Source of the DNA: Phoebastria nigripes
Taxonomy: Eukaryota > Chordata > Aves > Procellariiformes > Diomedeidae
Length of the DNA stretch: 64,000 bases
Direction: 5' to 3'
Assembly (NCBI GenBank): GCA_035582835.1
Contig: JAYKAV010000283.1
Location: forward strand, 1 to 64,000
Shown piece after piece: positions 24,401 through 35,842 of this stretch (position 1 is its first letter; each line of letters begins with the position of its first letter). The notes beneath the pieces were generated by a model. That model was not told the DNA's origin, ran no database searches, and worked only from the letters and a program-made list of their open reading frames with translations. Made by a program: the position numbers and the translations under genes.

Positions 24401-27400
24401 GCAATCAGGAGGCTGATCACACTCCATCAGTCCTTGAATGGCACCCTTCTGATAAGCTGCATGTTTTTATGGGTTAAGTGAGTAAACACTGGTCAATCTA
24501 AATCGTCTAAGGAACAGAGCCAACCTTTCTCCTTGCTTTGTACTCAGACAGCAGTTACCTTTTTTATTTGCTGAAGGAAATGTTCATGACATGCTCCAGT
24601 GCATGTTAATTCTGTTTCATGTTCTTGGATAATTATCTGTTTTCAAGCTCTATGTTGGTGAAGATCATCCTCATTGTATGAAAAGTTTGGCATTTCACTG
24701 GAAAGACTTGTGAACAATCAAAGCCTCTCATTATTTGGCAGTGCTCAGTGGACCCAGGCTTTGGATTTGATGTTTCATGTTAAAACATGACAGAAGCAGT
24801 GGTCTGTTTAGTCTCCTCTACACTAAATCCCAGCAACTGAGCACTAAAATACAATATGGAATAAAGTACAGAAAATATGGTAAGAAGATGGATAACGATG
24901 TTTGTCATCCATTTAACATGTTACTGACGTTGGGAGCTAAATCACAAATTATTTATTACGTAAGCTAACTAGCTTTAATAACACTGCAACCCAAACTCAC
25001 ATTTAAAAACAATCACACTGTCTCAGTGCCACCAGACTTCTCTGAAATCTTGAACATCACATTTCTAAATGTGTTGTATTATTTAGAAGGTGCCATGTAC
25101 ATACAGAAAAAGAAAGGATCGGAGCCTATGCTGCTATGAATCAGCAAACTGAATTCCGTGGAGCTGCTCCAATTTATTCCACATGAAGGGCCAGCCCAGA
25201 TTTTTTTCGTTTGGGAAAGCATGGTGTTGTAACGAAACAGACAAACGCATTTCATGTTGCATGAATCTGATGGAATGAAAGACTCTCTCTTTCCAGATGT
25301 TGTACTCCCATGGTTTCATGGTAACATTTGAGGACATATGATTGAATGTTTTTGCTAAGTCATTTTTATTTAAAAAGGGAAGAAGAGAGAACAACAGATA
25401 CTTCTGCAAGCAGCAGCTGCCACCAAAGCCTTTTTCTACAGCTTTCCTTTTCTTTGGTGGCTTCCCATGGAGGTTCTCTGACGTCTCACAAAGACTGAGT
25501 TCACAATACAGTGTTTTTACCAGGGAGTTTCTCCCCTCTACTCACAGAACTCGGGATCTGTTAAATTTGGTTAAAATTGGCTAAAGGGTTAAAAAGATAT
25601 GGAGGGAGTGGCAAGGCTGACAGGCAGGGACACAGCAGAGCACATTATATAAGCTGTGTTTGTTTATGAAACCAGGTTAAAATGCAATGTAAGGGCAAAC
25701 AAACAAACGGTCTTGGCAGATAACTAGTAAAATTTCTGGAGAGCAGGAAGAATTGCTTTGCCTGACAGCAGCTTTGCCTTTCCCCTCGCGGGTTTAAATT
25801 CTGTTCAGGCTTGGAACAGGCATGGTATGTGGAAAAAGGTCAATGCATCGGTCTTCATGGACTATCATCTGCTCCTATTCCCTTCTCAAAAGCCACTAAC
25901 AAGATAATCTGATCACAAAGATCAAAAGCTCTCTCGTGGTGCACTAGGGAAATTGATAACCACATTCTCCTGTACTGTATATACCTATAATTCAGGGTTG
26001 GGAACTGGCCCACATTTACCAGAGATGTAAAGTGGCTTTGAAAGTCTTCCTTTATATCTCATTCACTCTATATAAAGGAACTGCTATTTCTAGGGAGAGG
26101 ACTGAAATGTTCAGAACAGGGCTCTAGACTTGTGCTACCAGCACTTTACTGCAGAATTCATTTAAGCAGTTTCAGCACATATATGCAACACTCATTTGTC
26201 CTGTTGTTTTACATTTTGCAGTTATTATTTTAGAATGCTTTCTCTACAAGTGACAAAGTTCCCATTTAATCAATTAGAATAATTTTCACTGAAGTCTCTT
26301 CTGAGATTTCTGAAGTTTCTCCATGCCATTTTTCATGTCACCAAAAATTTATTTTTTTATTTAATTAAAATTAAAACAATCATCCTCTTTTCTCCAATGA
26401 TGGGTCTAAATTAGATTCTACTCTTGTACAGCTCTGTAGACCTTACCTAAATTTCAAATGGTGTTAAAGAGGAGCAAAGAAAAGAGGTCAGCTCTACTAA
26501 AGACAAGAGAGAAATCTGGACTGGAGCTGGCTTCTGTTATTGTAACGAGACCTGGTTTGGAATAGGTGAAAACCCAGCAAAATGACCCGAGAACTACCAC
26601 TGGAAGACAGTCAGTGTAAAACAAAACATTCTGCTGATATTCTCTTTTCCCCCTTCTAGCAAGATGCTTTTGCTCCCCATTTCATTTGTATTTAATCCTT
26701 CTCACCAGCTCCTTTTCAACGCTTGTGACCCACCCATCTCTTTTTTTGCCTTCTCATGGAACAGCATCCTCTTTCCTGCCTAAATACGGTCATCAATTCA
26801 GCTGAGCATGATGATTCTTGGCCACTTCTGCTTGAATGTATTATTAGGTTTTACATGTGGAAGCTCTTCTTCCATCGGAGGCTGGTCCCTCCTGGACCCC
26901 TAGCAGCTCTGCCCAACGGATGGTTTTCTCCTCCTTTTGTTAATTTACTTTGAAGACCTGCAAGGACCATTCAATCATCTCACCTGTTTCTCTTCCCCGC
27001 CTTAGACCTCTGAAGAAAGAAGCTTGCCTTTTTCATTTTGCTCTCCCACAGCTTTTTTACAACTCTGAATCTTTCTTTATGCAGAGGATTCTCAGTGGAA
27101 ACAAGGAGGAACCAACCACAGTGTTCTCACCACTGAGCATCAGCAAGTTTCCCCACAGTCTGGGAAATCCTAGATGAGCTAGTCAGCAATACATTGCCCT
27201 AGATGAGAAATGCGGACTGGAAAAGCTCAGACATTTTCATGGACAGGTATGTTATTCAGGGACCATTAAGATGGCTCCAGGAAAGCTCATATTCTGCTTG
27301 TATAGCCCATGTGGACTGCCTGCCCTGCCAGACCTGGCACACTGCTGACTCCGGCCTCCTCTGAGTGACAGAAGAGATATGATTAGTGCTAGCATTTTGT

Positions 27401-30400
27401 ACGAATGTCCTGCTTTGCTCCAATTTAATTGTGGCCTGAAACTGCAGCAAGTACCAGTCAACACACACATGGATAAGCTGTTGCTTTAAAGCAAAAAGCT
27501 ACAAGTGAGAGATACAGGATTTTAGAACTGACAGCAAACACTGCACCCAGATCAGCATTCTTTCCTGACAAGGAGCTACCACTGAAATGAAGAACAAGTT
27601 GTGGCACGTCTCATTTACATACCAACTCAGGAACAGCCTTGCTTGCTGTACGTTCAACCCCACAAGCGTTCATGTGTTCACATGCAGCTCTGGAAGGTAC
27701 AATTATTTGTGATGACAAAGGATGATCTAAGCAAACAAAGGCAGACTCCCATGCACTTGTCTTCTCATCCTATGCACGAGCAATCACATTACATAGTCTT
27801 GATTCTGCCTTGGGCATTTTCCTAACCATGAATCATGAAATACAAGGCAGAGATAGCACAAAGAGACTATGAAGAATTTACACTTCTAGCATACCTCAGC
27901 TGCATCATGGCTTCCCTTCCTTCCCAAGAGCTCGGGCATGGCTGTGCTGAGTCCTGAGTGCTGGCCACTCTGGCAGCAGCCACACACACTAGTGCTGACT
28001 GTAACCGAACTGGAAAGCAACAGGAGTCCCTAAAGAACCACTGGCATGACTACTATATCTGAGGGAGTTGTTTGGTCTGGGTCTTTTAAATATTTCTGAG
28101 GTAATACAGCTATATTTAGCTGCTGAAACATAACATGAAGTATAACAAGAACCCCCGCTGTGCGTTTGGTCATCTGATACTAATTATGCATGGAAAAGAA
28201 GGAATCTATCTTCAGTTTAACTTCAAAGACAAGGCTATGCTTCTTACTGTCAAGTAGGTAGGACTCGCAGTGATACTCTGTGATTACGACTGCAGGGGCA
28301 CATACCCGGTGGGAAATCTGAGGCAGCTGGAAAGGCTCAACAACACTAATGTTTCCTCTCTCTCTTTTCTCTTGCTAGTGTGTAAGTTATGGGGCAGAGT
28401 ATTGCTATTTATTCAGATTACTCTGATGTCATGAATGACTGACTACCAAATCAAAGTCTGCTCACCGATTTCACTGAAAGTCATCTCTCAAAAAATTTTC
28501 CCTCATCAGTCCCAAGCCCTTCCCATGTTGTTACAGGGGTAAACACACGAGACACAGTCACCAACACACTCACAGGTACACAAAGAGAATGATCCTACAA
28601 GCCTGTTTATTTAGGAAAGTAGGAAAAAAGCCATTGTGGAAATCATGTTAAGATCTACCTCCACGATAAAGCTCTCTGTTGTGCTTTATGTCACCTTCCC
28701 CAGAGCTTTACCTGGGCTTGTGTATGATTGTAAGCTCTGCAGGGACTGCCTACTCGTTTGGATTTACTACCATGACAGAGGGCTGTTCTTAGCTGGTCCC
28801 TTATTCCTTCTGTAATAAACATGATTAATCATAATAATTAAAAGGATGTCCCCCTCCTTTTTGTTCTTTCATTACCGTACAGATGGTAAGGTGGTTCTTT
28901 TGGTTTTTTCTATGCTGGGTTTTTCTTTTTAAGTCTGATCTCACCACCTCACCACTACAGTGTATATACGTCAGACAAATAACTGCAATTTTAATAAGGG
29001 GAATGGTGCTTAATTATGCCCATGTTACAAATCGTGTTTCCTCTTACCCCCTTTCATTTGACATGCTTTACTCCAGGTAAGTTATATCATGACTACACAT
29101 ACTGCAACTCTTATTGTGAATATTTAAATAGACGGTATCCTAATTCTCATTCACTCCAGATGTTTTTTGTTAAAAGAGATGGCAATATGGAACCATAATG
29201 AAGGACCTTCTTGTCAAATTTTATCTTCAAGGAGGCTTGGATTAATATGAAGCACATAGCTGAGGTATCTGTGTTTTGAAGTGCTTGAGAGACTCTTTTA
29301 ATTGCCACAATCTGTTGTGCCTCTCAGATCTTTTTGTGAAGGTGTTCAGCATGGTGTGTGTTTTGCTGAGGAGCTATTCTTTGCCTTGTAATGAAGAAAT
29401 GTTTTGTCTTGTGTCAGATATTAGAGCCACTGATATTTAAATGTTTAAGAATGGGAAATGAAAGACTGAATACTAACAAAAGAATGAAAGCAGTTATGAC
29501 AATGGTCGTTAAACATCGTAAGGTGGTGTTTTATTATTTTATTATTACGTTTTGTTTATCTCTCTTCTGTTCATTTGCCAGGAGCCCAGGAGTTTTCTTT
29601 CAACAGATCCTCTAGTCTAATACTTTCTAGATAAAGGCAGTTTATTACCACCAGTAAACTGTGTTCCTATGGTGTATGTCCATATGTTTTATATATTCTT
29701 TCTTTGGATCTACAGTGGATGTTTTACATTAGTGGCCTCTTTCAAAAGTTCCCATCTTTAAGATTTCTTTAAATGGTCTTCATACAGTGGAATATGCAGC
29801 AATAATTGATTATTCTCTCTGATTCTTCTTAGTATTCTATCAAAAATGGGAGTTCATCTCACAAAATGGGTGGAACTACCTTTGGAGCAGAAAACTTTCA
29901 TAAATGTGATATTTTGTATTAATAATAAATCATACATGTGTTATCTCCACAGTAATCTAACACTTAAAATAAACGGCCAGTGCAGAGCAGACCAAGTCAC
30001 TGTTACTTGCCTTATTGTTTGTAAGAAAGGGGTAAATGACTGAAGCAACCATATTTTGCTATAATTTTCGTGAACTCTCCCTTCTCCCTGTTATACTTCT
30101 CCCACACCCTTCTGATTAGTAGTATATATCCTAGATATACACACTGCAGCTTCTCTTCAGACATTCATCCCATCTCTTTATTCCATCTCTGCCAAGGTCC
30201 CCCAGGCTCGTGTCTCCATTCCCCTCTCACACCACTCTGGGGTTAGTTCTTCCCCTTTACCTGATCTCACATAGATACTTTATTCTCCCCACTCTCCCTG
30301 TCTGCAAAGCCTCAATCACTGCAGTCTGCTTGTCGTATCTACTGTAAGTCCTTTTTTTCAGCTATGAAAGAATGCAAGTACTTGGGGTGCTGATCTAAAG

Positions 30401-32997
30401 TTGCTGCCTTCATTAACTTCTTTGTACTGCAACTCCCTTTGTATAGTGTCTTCTAAATTGAGGTGCACCTGATATTTGGAGTATGATTTAATCTCACTTA
30501 ACTCTCCGGAAGTTAGTGCAGCTTGCAAGATCAGAACAAAACCACTCTCAGGATACTCATTTCCAAAGATCATATTAGTCAAGAGTTTTTTTCATTTCTT
30601 GTTTAAGTGCCAGAACAGCCAATGTAAGGTGAGGGATAATGCTCTACCTCCAGAACTGCATTTAATATTTAATAACCCATGATCACTATTTAGTTTGGAC
30701 CAATCCCATACTGTATGCTGTAGAGGTCTCTCTCTACTGTTCCACATCTGTTAAATATTTTAGATATTTTAGCTTTATATTTATGTAGTTGAGATGGAGT
30801 ATAATAAAGCCTGTTAAAATCAAGAGTGTATGAGGTTATACTGGGTATTCTGAGAAAGACGGATTTAGCAAGCTTAATGGAAACCATTCACTCCTCTATT
30901 GAGATGTCAGATTTGTTTCTCACAGTTTTGCACATTATGTTTAACTCAGTTCTTTCCATCAAAGGCAACTGGTGTCTTCTAGCAACACATTCAGACATGG
31001 TTTCCTTCTTAGTTCCAACTTCTCCAGAATAAATTAATACCACAGACAGTGGCATACACGTGAAAAAGATCATTCCATATGCAAAATGACGTATCTATAA
31101 AAACGTAAAGGAGCACAAGTTACTGTCTACTTATACTGGAATTCTCCTAACTTCCTTCTGGAGATCTTGTTAACATTTGACATTTGGGCAACACATTCCC
31201 ATTATGGCTCCAAACTCTTTATATGATTTTTCTAAACCTTTAATCAGTCAGGAATGTCAGGCTGGTTAACACCACAGTGATATGTCATTTAATGCTCCAC
31301 CTCATTTTCAGCAAATTGTTCCACAAAGCTTGAATATCACTAGGTGGACGGAGCATTACAAATATGTCTCTGCAATTAGGCTTCTGTCCACAATTCTCTG
31401 TTGTCAGTATTTTCTCTAAATTTGAAGCTTTCATCCTCAAGAAAGACTCCTACCCTCAAGCAGGACACCTATCTTTACCAAAGGCCAACCTCCCTAATGA
31501 TATGCCAGGTAGGTTTAGAGGACTGAAGATAGACGTATCCTGAGGTGGTGTTCTCATGGTTACAACTGTGGGCATTATATTCTCAGGAAGTAACTGAGAA
31601 AATGCAGACCCAACCAATAAAATTTGGTAACAAATCCCACTGTCATTCCTCACTAACATACTTTAAAGCGATCTCACTAGGCAGTGATACTACTGCACTC
31701 TATGCAAGTCCTAATGATTAAACTGGATTACACAAACTTGGAAACGGAGCAATGCCACAGCGAATATCATGCATAGATAGCTAGGGGGGTAAGCAAGGAC
31801 CCATTAAAAAGAGACAGACATATCTACTATTTCCTATCATTTACATTCTTAATCTTTAAACCAAACTTCTACACTATTTATTTGTGCAATTAAGCATGTA
31901 TTTCACTGGCTGTGCACAGCTCTTGGAGGATTTAGTCAAGCTCTTAAGTAATTCTGAAACATACTGTGCATATTTGTCTAAAAATGTGCCCTAGTTGTAT
32001 AGCATGGACAGGTAAGAGACTTAATCACAGAACAAAAAAGCAAACGTTAAGGAAGAAATGCTCTCAGAGGACAATAATGCAAGGCAAAAGATACGTTATT
32101 GCTCACTGAATTACCTACACAAGCATTTGCTTTCTTATTACAGCATTAATCTTTGCACATGTGATACAGGAGTCAGTAGCGTTAATCCTTTTCCTTGTTC
32201 TGCAAGAAACCAGAGTGCTGGATGCCACTATTGGCTTCTGCCCCCACCAGCATCTGACAGCAGCAGTATTCCTGGATTTTGTGCAGGTCAAGAGAGTATC
32301 TCTGGTAGAGAGAAGAGGATTTGTTTCCCTCTCTCTTACAAGTAGCATGTCAGACAATTCAGAGAAATTCACTGGACCTCTTCCTCATGTCCTGAAATTT
32401 CTTCTCCTCTTCCTTCCCATAAACCCAGGATCATGCTAGCTAACTGGCAATGGCCCAGTCCACCTTGATTGCTACAGCCCAGGCCCTTGTATTCTGTTCC
32501 CATTCACATCAAGCTTTATAAGGCACTCTCCACCCTCCATGCTACTGCAGGAGGAAGGGCTGGATTAAGGAAACGCAGAACTACACAGGCACACCGGCAA
32601 AATACCTCCCTGACACAGCCCCCACATTGCCATCCGGCAGTGGAAAGCCACCTTGGCAGGACTAGGTTTTGGTCCCAAGCAGGGAATAAGAAAAATATTT
32701 TGAATCTTGAAGACGTCAAGCACAAAAAGGAGATAAACAGCATCTGTACTTGATAAAATAATAAATGCACCAAACTTTTCAAGCTAGAAGCTTACTGAAT
32801 GCAAAGCACAGCACCACACAACACAACCTACCAAAAGAGAATTGTCACCTCTTGATTTATACTTGCAATACCACATCTTTCCTGCATGAATTTCACAGTG
32901 TATGATAATGTACTACAAGTCCTCAGAGCCAGAGTGAACTGCTGGATAGCTGGCTCAGGATCAAAATGATCAGCATGCCGTAAAAATAGCCATACAG

Positions 32998-33060
32998 CTT
33001 GAGACTAGGAGTTCATCTAGCCGAGTATCCCGCACCTGACAGTGGCACAAACCTGCCACT
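32998..33060. repeat. Possible fossil interspersed-repeat fragment
   Basis: The segment around TTCATCTAGCCGAGTATC and CCTGACAGTGGC resembles a motif I recall from old amniote interspersed repeats (a CCATCTAG...CAGTATCCTG...GACAGTGGC pattern). The family was not identified and the match is partial. Confidence 0.3.
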
Positions 33061-33139
33061 GCTCCTTGGCACTGCAGGCAAAGTGTGGTTCATCATCCCG
33101 ATGACAACAGGCAAAGGACTTCATTCAGTCCTTGTGGCT

Positions 33140-33980
33140 AGCAGCAAAAGTTACATTGTAGCATGGTGGGGAATGTTGTGGGACAAAGGATAGAGGGGGA
33201 GGTGTAACAGAGCTTCAGGGGGCTCTGGCTAGGAGCTAGAGAGCCGAGTGGGGCTCCAGAGGGATGACAGTAGGGCTTCGGGAGGCTGTGCCTGGGGTGT
33301 CTCTCTTTCATTAACCTACTGCTCTCCCAGCAATCAGATCTGGCTGAGGGATTTCTTCCCACTGTGGGACTCTAAGGCCAGAAAGGACTGAACATGCTGG
33401 GTAGAGCTGAAGACCGTGAGGGAACTGCAGGCTGGAGTGCTACACCTCCAATATGGTTTTTGAATAATACGGCTCTCAGAAACCTACACGTGCATATGTG
33501 CACCTGTGTCTGTCAAACTGTATTGCTGCATCCCTTAGTCTTCACATAGCCACTATTCTGAGAGGGAAGGTTTGGCACAACAGTTGCGAGCTTCCTCTCT
33601 GTCAGGCACAGCAGCGCAGAGCTCCAGGTGGGCTGATGATACGGGGCCAGTTGGCTGTGCTGCTGCGACCAGGCTGCTTCCACACTGGGGCTTGCTTGCT
33701 GGAGCACAGTTTGCACAACACTGCAGCACTCGCTGCCACTTGGCTATCGACGCACCAAACACACTGGGGGTACCTCCTACATAGTTCTTTACAATCTTTA
33801 AGCATTGTTGCTTCATATTTGGTCCTGCTGATCCTGCAAAGAACTCCCACTAAGGGGGTGTTAGCACACACTGAGAGACCAGGGAGAGCGCCTTGGATAT
33901 GCCCGAGTCCTGCTTACAGAGCACACAGTTGGGAGCCGGGAGGAAATGCAACGAAAACTGCCCATTTGTAATCCTTGATA
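33140..33980. other. GC-richer unassigned patch, many open frames on both strands
   Basis: This roughly 0.8-kb patch is visibly richer in G and C than its surroundings. It is open over long stretches in several frames on both strands at once (for example 33498-33971 on + and 33602-33871 on -), which is a composition effect rather than a sign of a gene. The translated frames show no domain. The sequence AATAATACGGCTCTCAG followed by CCTACA (ending at 33488) resembles the end of an LTR, but no matching TG start or target duplication was found. Confidence 0.4.
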
Positions 33981-35271
33981 GTTCACATCAAAAAAAATGA
34001 TGGGAGTACAGGAAATGCCTGACTGATAGTGTAAGCACTCATGTAAATTTGTGCAGGCTGGCAGACTGATTTTCATCATTCAGGCTGGCTATATTCTTTG
34101 AAGATATGTCACTTCCCTGGATGTATGCAGCTGTGTGTTTGAAGCTCACACTAGTTGGACAAAATGATTTGTTCATGATCTTAATGTTTAGCCCTTTCAG
34201 GGAAAAAAATTCCAGCACTTCAAGCTTTTGTGAGTCTGAAAGGCTCATTCAGTTTTTAAGGATCTGCCTTAGCTTTTTTCTTACGATTATTTATTTGAAG
34301 CCTGAACAGGCAATTTGATGAATGAGAGAGAGAGAGGGTGGGAGAGAAAGCACACAAATAATATATTGTATATAGTTTTGCCAATTACCATGGAACAGTC
34401 CTCAACCAATGGAGAAGATTTAATGTTTTTGATAAGCTATTACATGGGGTTTCTTTTACGTTCTTGTTGCTTTCCTCTTTCCTTATTATTAATTATTCTA
34501 TTCAATCTCATCCGATTTTATTTTTAGGAACTGATCCTGATGTTCTTGCTTACACAGAGCAGTAGTTACTCTAAGTAGCTTCAGGAAACCAATGCCCTGA
34601 TCCAACAAAAACAAAGCACTGGATTCCAGAGCTGGAGGGATATTCACAGCATGCAAGGCTGTTAGGCAAAGATGTTTAATTTCTCACCCGTGCTTCTTCT
34701 GTGCATACTTTTACAATTTTAACCCTCTATATATGCACATGGTTGATTTCCTCCCTGGCATCTGAACCAATATACAGCAATTTTAATAGTAAGGCGATGT
34801 TTTTTCAGCAGTGTCAGTAGCTGCCAACCCAATTCTGGGAAAGGTGGTGGTGATGTCTCTCAGTGAGGCAGGTAAAGCACAAAACATCACATCAGCCGCT
34901 CATGGGGAGCCTAGAACAAGTCTGATTTAGTTGATTCTCATTTTGACTCACTCTGACATTAAAATGTAGGGCTTCATTCTTTCTAAAGTGATAGACTAAG
35001 ATGGAAGCGAGACCCAGTGCAACTCCTCCTTTTCTGATATGAGTACGGCTATACTGATTTCACTCAGAGGATCTCTCTCTACACATTTACAAACCTGCTG
35101 AGTTCCCCAAAAATATTTTTAGAGTACTTCTTACCAAAAAAAAAAAAAAATCTCAGGGAATCATTTAATAAAGAATGATAATTCTTTCAGAGCTCTTAAA
35201 GCCAACCTATTCCACAGCAAAGATATCCATTCAACGTTTTGCTGAATTTAAATGTTTTGTTCAGGACAATC
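33981..35271. other. Intron-like non-coding DNA left of the solo LTR
   Basis: AT-rich sequence with a short (GA)n run at about 34323-34337 and an A-run at about 35136-35149. No supported gene was seen. Confidence 0.6.
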
Positions 35272-35276
35272 TCTAT
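35272..35276 (+). repeat. Target-site duplication TCTAT, left copy
   Basis: TCTAT abuts the first base of the LTR and is repeated exactly at 35838-35842. A 5-bp duplication is typical of ERV-L integration. Confidence 0.88.
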
Positions 35277-35515
35277 TGTCCTGGTTTCAGCTGGGATAGA
35301 GTTAATTTTCTTCCTAGTAGCTGGTATAGTGCTGTGTTTTAGATTTAGTATGAGAATAATGTTGGTAACACACTAATGTTTTAGTTGTTGCTAAGTAGTG
35401 CTTACACTAAGTCAAGGACTTTTCAGCTTCCCATGCTCTGCCAGGTGCACGAGCTGGGAGGGAGCATAGCCAGGACAGCTGACCCAAACTGGCCACAGGG
35501 ATCTTCCATGCCATA

Positions 35516-35537
35516 TGATGTCATGCTTAGTATATAA
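35516..35537 (+). promoter_or_regulatory. Solo LTR core promoter: CRE-like site and TATA box
   Basis: TGATGTCA at 35516-35523 is followed by TATATAA at 35531-35537, with the same spacing as in the other LTR. The CCAAT box of the other copy is replaced here by CCACA. Any transcript would run rightwards, antisense to the inferred host gene. Confidence 0.6.
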
Positions 35538-35699
35538 GCTGGGGGGAGTTGGCTGGGCAGCAGCGACCGCTGCTCAGGGACTGGCTGGGCATGGGTTGGT
35601 GGATGGTGAGTAATTGCATCGTGCATCACTTGCTTTGTATATTCTTTTCTTCTTTTTCTTCTTCTTACTACTACTACTTTACTTTATTTTATTTCAATT

Positions 35700-35705
35700 A
35701 TTAAA
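35700..35705 (+). terminator. Solo LTR polyadenylation signal ATTAAA
   Basis: ATTAAA follows a T-rich tract at the same position as in the 3' LTR of the first element. It could cause premature polyadenylation only of rightward transcripts, not of the minus-strand host gene. Confidence 0.5.
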
Positions 35706-35837
35706 CTGTTCCTATCTCAGCCCATGAGTTTTCTCACTTTTATTCTTCTGATTCTCTCCCCCATCCCACCGCAGGTAGGGGGAGTGAGCGAGTGGCTGTG
35801 TGGTGTTTAGTTGCTGGCTAGGGTTAAACCACAACAT

Positions 35838-35842
35838 CTATA
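35838..35842 (+). repeat. Target-site duplication TCTAT, right copy
   Basis: This is the exact repeat of 35272-35276 directly after the terminal CA of the LTR. Confidence 0.88.

Larger units (their letters stand above)
14877..32997. other. Intron-like non-coding DNA upstream of the glypican exon
   Basis: About 18 kb without a supported exon or RNA gene. The longest frame (17456-17827, + strand) has no recognisable domain and no convincing splice sites. Features that stand out are two perfect short hairpins (18680-18707, 21209-21235), a (TA)n run at 20937-20953, a T-run at about 21120-21131, a G-quadruplex-capable tract at 21431-21460, a TTTGG pentamer repeat at about 21864-21880 and an A-run at 23110-23125. 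The rest is unremarkable AT-rich sequence. Confidence 0.6.
35277..35837 (+). mobile_element. Solo LTR of the same ERV-L-like family (561 bp)
   Basis: A complete LTR from TGTCCTGGTT to CCACAACA, flanked by a perfect 5-bp duplication (TCTAT) and without internal sequence on either side. It is homologous over its whole length to the 3' LTR at 2080-2639. Such copies arise when the two LTRs of a provirus recombine and the internal part is lost. It contains one ambiguity-free U3 with TATATAA, an ATTAAA signal and a CTT/ACT-rich tract (about 35640-35695). It lies antisense to the glypican exon. Confidence 0.95.

Noticed and set aside
33498..33971. 157-residue open frame on the + strand
   Set aside because: It has no domain or family resemblance, lies in a GC-rich patch open in several frames on both strands, and no splice or promoter context supports it.
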